In this document: piece after piece, positions 54,545-59,919 of the stretch
Numbering within the stretch: position 1 is the first letter of the stretch
Layout: the number at the start of each line of letters is the position of its first letter
DNA from: an uncultured Planktomarina sp.
Lineage (GTDB): Bacteria; Pseudomonadota; Alphaproteobacteria; Rhodobacterales; Rhodobacteraceae
Reading direction: 5' to 3'
Assembly: GCA_913047725.1 (NCBI GenBank)
Contig: CAJWTH010000002.1
Coordinates: forward strand, 1-59,919
DNA: 59,919 nt
Notes under the pieces: generated by a model
Seen by the model: only the letters and a program-made list of their open reading frames with translations
The model's database searches: none
What the model was told of the DNA's origin: nothing
Made by a program: the position numbers and the translations under genes

Positions 54545-55708
54545 TCATGCTGATTTGGCGGATTCAATTGCACTTGCAAATTTCTCAAAAAGATAAAAAC
54601 TATCCTGAGGTCCGGGGCTTGCTTCTGGGTGATACTGAACTGAAAATACTGCTCGGTCTTTCAACCTAATTCCACAATTAGAGCCATCAAATAGTGATAT
54701 ATGCGTTTCTATTACATTAGAAGGCAAGCTATTCCCATCAACCGCAAAACCATGGTTCATAGAAGTGATTTCAACCTTGTTATTTTCTAAATCTTTAACC
54801 GGATGATTTGCACCGTGGTGGCCGTGGTTCATTTTTATGGTTTTCCCTCCTAGGGCAAGCGCTAGCATTTGGTGGCCCAAACAAATGCCAAAAACTGGAA
54901 GAGATGTCTGAGTTAATAAGGATTTGATTATTGGAACAGCATAAGCGCCTGTTGCCGCTGGGTCGCCTGGTCCATTTGACAGAAAGATACCATCTGGCTT
55001 TAGCGCCAAAATAGACTTTATGGAGGCGTTTGATGGTACAACTGTAACGTCACATCCGACTGACGCTAGACAACGAAGTATATTATGTTTGGCACCGTAA
55101 TCAATTGCCACAACTTTGTACTTTGGTGCAGCTTCATTGCTGTAGCCTTCCGGCCAATTCCATTTTTTTTCAGACCACGTGTAAGATTTTTTACAACTTA
55201 CTTCTGTTGCTAAATCTGTGCCTTCCAGACCTTTGAATGCACGAGCTTTTTTTAGAAGATCTTCAACATTAAAAATACCTTTGGGATCGTGGCAAATTGC
55301 AACATGAGGGGCACCATTTTTACGAATTATTCGAGTTAGGCGTCGAGTATCAATTCCACCAATTGCAATACGATTGTGTGATTCTAGCCATAAAGAAAGG
55401 TGGCTTTGAGCGCGCCAGTTTGATGGATTAGTTGGATCCCATTTAACAACCATACCCGAAGCGTGTGGGCTGAGTGCTTCGTTATCATGAGTTGTTATGC
55501 CAGTGTTTCCTATATGGGGAAATGTAAAGGTTATGATTTGATTTACATAAGAGGGATCAGTCATTATTTCCTGATAGCCTGTGATTGATGTGTTGAAGCA
55601 AAGCTCGGCAACTTCTATGCCTGTAGCCCCAAAACCATGGCCATAAAAAACTGACCCGTCAGCAAGCACAAGGCAGGCAGTCAGTTTTTTTTTCGATGAC
55701 ATGGTCAT
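54545..55708 (-). CDS. carA: Carbamoyl-phosphate synthase small subunit
   Basis: The glutaminase subunit that supplies ammonia to CarB for carbamoyl phosphate, used in pyrimidine and arginine synthesis. The 387-residue protein has the family N-terminus ACLVLADGSVFYGHGFGA, FNTSITGYQEIMTDPSY (about 38-54) and the class I amidotransferase triad with Cys in VFGICLGHQMLAL (about 273-285) and His/Glu in VQYHPEASPGP (about 358-368). Length is normal. carB is not in the window, as is usual when the subunits are unlinked. It is divergent from the yqeY-type gene. Confidence 0.96.
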   Translation of the reverse strand: MTMSSKKKLTACLVLADGSVFYGHGFGATGIEVAELCFNTSITGYQEIMTDPSYVNQIITFTFPHIGNTGITTHDNEALSPHASGMVVKWDPTNPSNWRAQSHLSLWLESHNRIAIGGIDTRRLTRIIRKNGAPHVAICHDPKGIFNVEDLLKKARAFKGLEGTDLATEVSCKKSYTWSEKKWNWPEGYSNEAAPKYKVVAIDYGAKHNILRCLASVGCDVTVVPSNASIKSILALKPDGIFLSNGPGDPAATGAYAVPIIKSLLTQTSLPVFGICLGHQMLALALGGKTIKMNHGHHGANHPVKDLENNKVEITSMNHGFAVDGNSLPSNVIETHISLFDGSNCGIRLKDRAVFSVQYHPEASPGPQDSFYLFEKFASAIESAKSA

Positions 55709-55846
55709 TAAAATAGTCCTAATCGATTAGGCCGTTCGTAAAGTCTGAAGTTGAAGAGATCAAGTACTCCCAAAATCTGCCATTCTTGTAAAAAAAGTGG
55801 ACTAGCACTATAGATTCGTCCTGACTAATATGAGGATAAGCATAGA

Positions 55847-56305
55847 ATGAGTTTGCGGGATCGATTGAGCGCGTCGCTGAAAGAAGCGATGAGGGCCAAA
55901 GATGCAACACGATTGATGACATTACGGCTTATTAATGCGGCAATAAAAGATCGTGATATTGACGCGCGATCAGACGGCAATGGGTCAGGTGTTCCAGACG
56001 AAGCTTTATTGGCCATACTTAGTAAAATGGTGAAACAACGTCAGGAAAGTGCACGTGCCTATGAGGAGGGTGGACGGCTAGAGCTGGCCGAGCAGGAACT
56101 GTTTGAGATAACTATCGTTGAGGAGTTTCTACCACGTCAATTAAGTTATGATGAGACCGAGAAGGCTATTGCTTCAGCGATATCTGAATGTGGCGCCAGC
56201 TCAATTCGGGACATGGGCAAGGTTATGGGTGTACTAAAAGAAAAGTATACTGGCCAGTTAGATTTCAGCAAAGTTGGTGGTGAGGTTAAGTCGCAGCTTA
56301 GTTAA
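55847..56305 (+). CDS. GatB/YqeY domain-containing protein
   Basis: A 152-residue helical protein of the YqeY family, related to the tail domain of the GatB subunit of the tRNA-dependent amidotransferase. It begins LRDRLSASLKEAMRAKDATR and shows LRLINAAIKDRDIDAR (about 27-42), MVKQRQESARAYEEGGRLEL (about 62-81) and MGKVMGVLKEKYTGQLDF (about 124-141). The domain is proposed to bind tRNA; the free-standing protein has no settled function. It is divergent from carA, with a 138-base gap between the starts. Confidence 0.93.
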   Translation: MSLRDRLSASLKEAMRAKDATRLMTLRLINAAIKDRDIDARSDGNGSGVPDEALLAILSKMVKQRQESARAYEEGGRLELAEQELFEITIVEEFLPRQLSYDETEKAIASAISECGASSIRDMGKVMGVLKEKYTGQLDFSKVGGEVKSQLS

Positions 56306-56310
56306 ATCCT

Positions 56311-56838
56311 TTAAGCCTTTCCTATGGCAGCATTGAGGACAACACGTAGCTCGTTAGCTAGTATTGGGCGCTCATCTTCTGATAAAAATGCACCTAACTC
56401 TACTGTTCGGCCGCTCCCGCGCAGTGTTAAGTAGTTTGGTACCGGGCCGGCTTTTTCTATTATACTTATCTCCGTCCAGTACGGGTTAGCCTCCCATTCT
56501 TGTATACTACCGTTAGGGTTGGTTCTTTTAAGTCTGACATGATCAGTCCAGATCTCCAATACTTCAGAAACTTTGCCCCGACGCCAACTAGCCTTCAAAG
56601 CTGTCCAAACGGCTAGTAAGGTTAACCCTAAAGTTCCGGCTATTATCCATAAAAACGTATGCCCTAGAAAAGCAAAAATAGGGATGAGCATCATAACGGC
56701 GGTGATTGAAATAAATTTAACAAAGCCGGACGGTGTAAGAGAGTTGTGGGAACTTAAATAAAGGCAAAGACCAACATTTCCAATTTCTTTAGCAACAAAG
56801 TCAGCAGAGGATGGTAACTTGGACCAATGATAAGGCAT
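56311..56838 (-). CDS. DUF2244 membrane protein
   Basis: A 175-residue protein with two adjacent hydrophobic helices (about 36-80) followed by a soluble beta-rich part with WTDHVRLKRTNPNG and SGRTVELGAFLSEDER. It matches DUF2244, often found close to cytochrome c oxidase genes in alphaproteobacteria, so a link with respiratory membranes is possible (inference). The start was set at the ATG ending at 56838 (MPYHWSKLPSS), because an upstream TTG at 56913 lies inside the ctaD terminator and its first 25 residues are not family-like. It converges on the yqeY-type gene with five bases between the stops. Confidence 0.8.
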   Translation of the reverse strand: MPYHWSKLPSSADFVAKEIGNVGLCLYLSSHNSLTPSGFVKFISITAVMMLIPIFAFLGHTFLWIIAGTLGLTLLAVWTALKASWRRGKVSEVLEIWTDHVRLKRTNPNGSIQEWEANPYWTEISIIEKAGPVPNYLTLRGSGRTVELGAFLSEDERPILANELRVVLNAAIGKA

Positions 56839-56911
56839 AAAGTTATAGTATTCTTTTGAACGAGGTTTTTCTCTGCGCCAAAGTGTCTTAATTAGATTTA
56901 TTTTAATTTCC

Positions 56912-56940
56912 AAAAAAAGAGACCTTAGAAATTTCTAAGG
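56912..56940 (-). terminator. Rho-independent terminator of ctaD
   Basis: CCTTAGAAATTTCTAAGG (56923-56940) is a perfect 18-base palindrome. On the minus strand it is followed by TCTC and seven T residues (complement of A 56912-56918). It lies 30 bases after the ctaD stop codon, a textbook position and shape. It also separates ctaD from the downstream DUF2244 gene. Confidence 0.9.
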
Positions 56941-56969
56941 CCTCCAAATTTTATGCCACAACTAATAAT

Positions 56970-58643
56970 TTAGTGGGAGGGACTTTTATCCCAATCTTCT
57001 TGCTTAGGTAAGATTTCAAATGTGTGCTCTGGGGGAGGTGATGGGATTGTCCACTCCAGAGTGTCAGCCCATTCATTCCATGGATTATTAGCGTTTACCC
57101 GGCGTCCCGCGAAGACAGCCCAGAATATGAGACCAATAAACAAAATGAATGAAGCAAAGGATAGAAAAGCGCCCCAGCTTGACCAGTAGTTCCAATATGC
57201 AAATGCCTCAGGATAATCGATATAACGGCGTGGCATTCCCTGTCGACCTAAGAAATGCTGAGGAAAAAAGGTTATATTTGTACCTATGAAAAACATCCAA
57301 AAGTGAATTTTTCCTAATGTTTCGTTATACCAACGGCCAGACATTTTGGGCAAATAGAAGTAAACACCAGCAAAAATACCGAACGCAGCTGCAATCGCCA
57401 TCACGTAATGAAAATGCGCCACCACGTAGTATGTATCGTGATAGGCCCTGTCCACTGCTGCTTGTGACAGTACAATGCCTGTGACACCACCAACTGTAAA
57501 CATAAACACAAATCCCACTGCGAATAGCATGGGTGTTTTGAACTCAATAGATCCGCCCCACATTGTCGCAATCCATGAAAAGATTTTGACGCCTGTGGGA
57601 ACAGCAATAACCATTGTTGCTAACATGAAGTATGATTGTTGAGTGAGTGACATACCAACAGTGTACATGTGATGTGCCCATACGACAAAACCCAGAGCGC
57701 CAATTGCGATCAAAGCCCAAACCATTGGAAGATAGCCAAAAACTGGTTTCTTTGAGAATGTAGCTATTACATGCGAAACAATTCCGAATGCTGGAAGTAT
57801 TACAATATAAACCTCTGGGTGACCGAAAAACCATAGTATGTGTTGATAAAGGATAGGATCACCACCACCAGCTGGATCAAAAAAAGCTGTACCAAAATTA
57901 CGGTCGGTCAACAGCATCGTGATTGCACCGGCTAGAACTGGTAAGGATAACAATATAAGCCAAGACGTCACAAAGATTGACCATGAGAATAAGGGAACTT
58001 TAAACAAGGTCATACCGGGTGTTCTCATGTTCAAAAAAGTAGTTATCATATTTATTGCGCCTAAGATCGAGGAGGCACCTGACAGGTGAACAGCAAAGAT
58101 TGCAAAGTCCATAGACATGCCCCCTTCATTTACGGATAGCGGTGGATATAATACCCAGCCAACACCAGAACCAGCTTGCCCATTTCCACCTGGCATCACC
58201 ACCGACAGCACTGCCATCGTCGTACCCGCAACATACATCCAGTAGGAAAGATTGTTCATTCGGGGAAAAGCCATGTCTGGCGCGCCAATTTGTAGTGGCA
58301 TGAAGTAGTTTCCAAAACCACCAAACAAGGCTGGAATGACCACGAAGAACATCATTAAAATACCATGTCCTGTAATTAAAACATTCCACAGGTGACCGTT
58401 TGGAGTACAGTCACCAACCGCCGCTGCAGTCATTCGGGCCCCCTCGAGGCACATGTATTGTACACCTGGTTCCATCAACTCCAGCCGCATATAGACCGTA
58501 AATGCCACTGAAATAAATCCTGCAAGACCCCCTGTTAGTAGGTAAAGAATACCAATATCTTTATGGTTTGTGGACATAAACCAACGTGTAAAAAACCCAC
58601 GGTTATCTTCGTGCTCTTGTCCGTGTACAGCTGCGTCGGCCAT
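56970..58643 (-). CDS. ctaD: Cytochrome c oxidase subunit I (aa3 type)
   Basis: The catalytic subunit of the terminal haem-copper oxidase that reduces oxygen to water and pumps protons. The 557-residue protein has twelve hydrophobic helices and the expected motifs: [14 protein letters not shown] (low-spin haem His ligand in [10 protein letters not shown], about 91-100), [17 protein letters not shown] (CuB His and cross-linked Tyr, about 271-287), [10 protein letters not shown] (two CuB histidines) and [13 protein letters not shown] (haem a and a3 ligands, about 404-416). The D-channel segment [14 protein letters not shown] (about 121-134) is present. GGGAGA precedes the ATG. No other oxidase subunit gene lies in the window. 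Confidence 0.97.
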   Translation of the reverse strand: MADAAVHGQEHEDNRGFFTRWFMSTNHKDIGILYLLTGGLAGFISVAFTVYMRLELMEPGVQYMCLEGARMTAAAVGDCTPNGHLWNVLITGHGILMMFFVVIPALFGGFGNYFMPLQIGAPDMAFPRMNNLSYWMYVAGTTMAVLSVVMPGGNGQAGSGVGWVLYPPLSVNEGGMSMDFAIFAVHLSGASSILGAINMITTFLNMRTPGMTLFKVPLFSWSIFVTSWLILLSLPVLAGAITMLLTDRNFGTAFFDPAGGGDPILYQHILWFFGHPEVYIVILPAFGIVSHVIATFSKKPVFGYLPMVWALIAIGALGFVVWAHHMYTVGMSLTQQSYFMLATMVIAVPTGVKIFSWIATMWGGSIEFKTPMLFAVGFVFMFTVGGVTGIVLSQAAVDRAYHDTYYVVAHFHYVMAIAAAFGIFAGVYFYLPKMSGRWYNETLGKIHFWMFFIGTNITFFPQHFLGRQGMPRRYIDYPEAFAYWNYWSSWGAFLSFASFILFIGLIFWAVFAGRRVNANNPWNEWADTLEWTIPSPPPEHTFEILPKQEDWDKSPSH

Positions 58644-58901
58644 CAGGCTCTCCCGTTTAATTTCGATAGCTATAGCTGCGTCGCCACTATCTTCGTTCTT
58701 ATCATAGTCTCTAACGCTCTAAGTGTTTTAGCGCAACGTACCAGGGGTTGTTTTTAATGGGTTAAAATGGCGCAGGCAAAGTGGGTTAAATCCAGTACAG
58801 TTTTCAAAACCAATAAAACTACAAACAAGACTAGATACTTATTAATTTTTAGCTTGAGCAGCTACAAATTAAAATGTGTTTGAAAGCTTTAGAAGAGGTT
58901 T

Positions 58902-59573
58902 CTAAAATGTTTGGTTAAATGTTTTGCGCAAAACTAAGTCGAGATCTTTAAATGAGGTTTGTTGGCCCAAATCAGCAAATGACGTAATTCCAAAGCCATC
59001 GATCCCACATGGCACAATTCCAGAAAAATGGTTTAGATTTGGGTTTAGGTTTATAGAGATGCCGTGGTAACTTACCCACTTGCGTAGTCGAATTCCAATC
59101 GCTGCGATTTTTTGTTCGACTACAGTTCCTTGGGAGCTGAACGGCAGATCTGGGCGTTGTACCCAAACACCAACGCGTCCTTCGCGGACCTCACCTGCTA
59201 CGTTGAATTCAGCGAGAGTATGAATAATCCAATCCTCAAGGTCCTTGATAAATTTTCTTATATCATGACCGCGTTTTGCTACATCTAGCATTACATAGAT
59301 AATTCTTTGGCCTGGCCCGTGATATGTATATTGCCCGCCACGTTGTGTTTTGAAAACTGGAAATCGATCTGGTTCGATAAGATCTTTTACGTCAGAGCTT
59401 GTGCCAGCTGTGTACATGGGCGGGTGTTCAAGAAGCCACACTACCTCTGGGGCGCTCCCCGATATGATCTGCGCTATGCGGGTATCCATCCATTCAACAG
59501 CACTCTCATAGGCTACAGGTTGCGCAGATACTTTCCATTCCACTTCGCCAGAAGTTCTATCTTGCAGCATCAT
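58902..59573 (-). CDS. lipB: Octanoyl-ACP--protein N-octanoyltransferase
   Basis: LipB moves octanoate from acyl carrier protein to lipoyl domains of 2-oxoacid dehydrogenases and the glycine cleavage system. The 223-residue protein shows [14 protein letters not shown] (about 70-83, with the conserved His), [19 protein letters not shown] (about 146-165, conserved Lys) and [10 protein letters not shown] (catalytic Cys about 190). The start used is the ATG ending 59573; an ATG three bases later and a longer frame to 59627 exist, and AAGGG lies 12 bases before 59573. The divergent tRNA-Leu gene begins 66 bases away. Confidence 0.94.
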   Translation of the reverse strand: MMLQDRTSGEVEWKVSAQPVAYESAVEWMDTRIAQIISGSAPEVVWLLEHPPMYTAGTSSDVKDLIEPDRFPVFKTQRGGQYTYHGPGQRIIYVMLDVAKRGHDIRKFIKDLEDWIIHTLAEFNVAGEVREGRVGVWVQRPDLPFSSQGTVVEQKIAAIGIRLRKWVSYHGISINLNPNLNHFSGIVPCGIDGFGITSFADLGQQTSFKDLDLVLRKTFNQTF

Positions 59574-59639
59574 TTTCAAATACAGCCCTTGAGTCCATTT
59601 AACCGTTTCTATATGCGCCCTTAACAATGCCTATGGCAA

Positions 59640-59726
59640 GCGGTCGTGGCGGAATTGGTAGACGCGCAGCGTTGAGGTCGCTGTGAGGTAACACTCGTGC
59701 GGGTTCGAGTCCCGCCGACCGCACCA
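59640..59726 (+). tRNA. tRNA-Leu (GAG anticodon)
   Basis: An 87-base class II tRNA including encoded CCA. The acceptor stem pairs GCGGTCG (59640-59646) with CGACCGC (59716-59722), followed by A and CCA (59724-59726). The D arm holds GGTAGACGC, the anticodon stem CAGCG/CGCTG encloses loop TTGAGGT with anticodon GAG, reading leucine CUC/CUU codons. A long variable arm and the T arm GCGGG-TTCGAGT-CCCGC complete the structure. It is immediately followed by an integrase gene start, so its 3' end is a likely integration (att) site. Confidence 0.96.
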
Positions 59727-59752
59727 CAACTTCAAGATAACTTATTGAAATT

Positions 59753-59775
59753 CCTTCGAGATTAACCATCGAGGG
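59753..59775 (+). promoter_or_regulatory. Hairpin overlapping integrase ribosome binding site
   Basis: CCTTCGA (59753-59759) can pair with TCGAGGG (59769-59775), seven pairs including one G-T, around a nine-base loop. The 3' arm overlaps the purine-rich AGGGGG that precedes the integrase GTG start. Folding would hide part of the ribosome binding site and could keep integrase translation low. It may instead be part of the att or arm-type recombinase site; the sequence cannot decide. Confidence 0.45.
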
Positions 59776-59783
59776 GGACCGTC

Positions 59784-59919
59784 GTGTCACACATTCAGTA
59801 CACATTATGTAGATCAGGCAGATATTATTATAATCGTCGTGTGCCTAAACACGCAGTTCATTCATATGGATCCTTTATAAGATTAGCACTGTCTAAAGAT
59901 CCTGTTGAGGCTGCAGCTT
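59784..59919 (+). CDS. Site-specific integrase, N-terminal part (DUF6538-type), cut by window end
   Basis: A partial frame open to the window end, 45 codons. It begins at GTG 59784 with AGGGGG at 59772-59777, and reads SHIQYTLCRSGRYYYNRRVP then KHAVHSYGSFIRLALSKDP. This is the N-terminal DUF6538 region found before the tyrosine-recombinase catalytic domain in integrases of Rhodobacteraceae genomic islands. The catalytic part lies beyond the window. Its position 58 bases after the CCA of tRNA-Leu and orientation away from the tRNA are typical of integrated elements. A hairpin at 59753-59775 covers part of the ribosome binding site. An in-frame stop at 59763-59765 limits the start to a short interval. 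Confidence 0.85.
   Translation, partial: MSHIQYTLCRSGRYYYNRRVPKHAVHSYGSFIRLALSKDPVEAAA

Noticed and set aside
56839-56913. N-terminal extension of the DUF2244 gene starting with TTG at 56913
   Set aside because: The start lies within the T run of the ctaD terminator and the added residues do not resemble the family; the ATG ending at 56838 is better.
58888-58906. Inverted repeat TTTAGAA/TTCTAAA at the end of lipB as a terminator
   Set aside because: AT-only weak stem, with no T run directly after it on the minus strand; could be chance in AT-rich DNA.

Overview
The window reads as the chromosome of a marine alphaproteobacterium of the family Rhodobacteraceae. The evidence is gene content and order: secG-pyrG, purD facing xseA, hflK-hflC-DUF2065-degP, glyQ-DUF6446-glyS-ppdK-like, folB-folP, an adjacent AsnC-type regulator pair facing ilvC, and family-typical proteins (DUF2842, the PhnD-like protein without a signal peptide, 5-guanidino-2-oxopentanoate decarboxylase). 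The DNA looks more AT-rich than most roseobacters (not computed). Genes are tightly packed, many start/stop codons overlap (TGATG, TAATG, GTGA, ATGA), and no gene-free stretch clearly exceeds about 300 bases.

Layout. 1-4260: three dissimilar alpha/beta hydrolases and a GPH-type sugar:cation symporter. 4279-5352: rsgA. 5520-14948 (minus strand, transcribed right to left): a gamma-glutamyl-amine (putrescine-type) catabolic operon with an amino-acid-type ABC importer, two glutamine-synthetase-family ligases, a class I amidotransferase, a PuuB-like oxidase and a class III aminotransferase. 15028-18349: PhnD-like protein, TerB-like protein, pyrG, secG. 18649-24839: purA, DUF2842, thiamine pyrophosphokinase, sdaA, rpiA, gor. 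24903-29746: HflKC/DegP membrane and envelope quality control, an orphan DnaE2-like OB domain and a ferredoxin. 29779-34755: purD, xseA, ftsY, yciB. 35039-39217: folE2, trkH, aruI-like decarboxylase. 39284-41062: a trypsin-fold protein without its catalytic triad. 41227-49481: glyQ, DUF6446, glyS, a PPDK-like protein, folB, folP. 49453-56838: a DMT exporter, ilvC, two Lrp/AsnC regulators, a ubiH-type hydroxylase, a HAD nucleotidase, carA, yqeY, DUF2244. 56970-59573: ctaD and lipB. 59640-59919: tRNA-Leu(GAG) followed at once by the 5' end of a tyrosine-recombinase-type integrase gene, so a mobile island very probably starts here and runs off the window.

Most of the window is conserved housekeeping. 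The unusual signals are (i) the tRNA-Leu/integrase junction, with a hairpin that may cover the integrase ribosome binding site; (ii) gene decay: two different DMT-family transporter remnants (20965-21123 and 33930-34138) and a stand-alone C-terminal OB domain of the error-prone polymerase DnaE2; (iii) two apparently degenerate enzymes, a trypsin-fold protein with Ser to Ala in GDAGGP and a PPDK-like protein whose ATP-grasp motif LQTR reads LDAV; and (iv) the composition of the gamma-glutamylation operon, including an intercistronic stem-loop just after the binding-protein gene. I saw no CRISPR array, insertion sequence, phage structural gene or recognisable defence system inside the window. 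If a novel system exists, it most likely lies in the island beyond position 59919.
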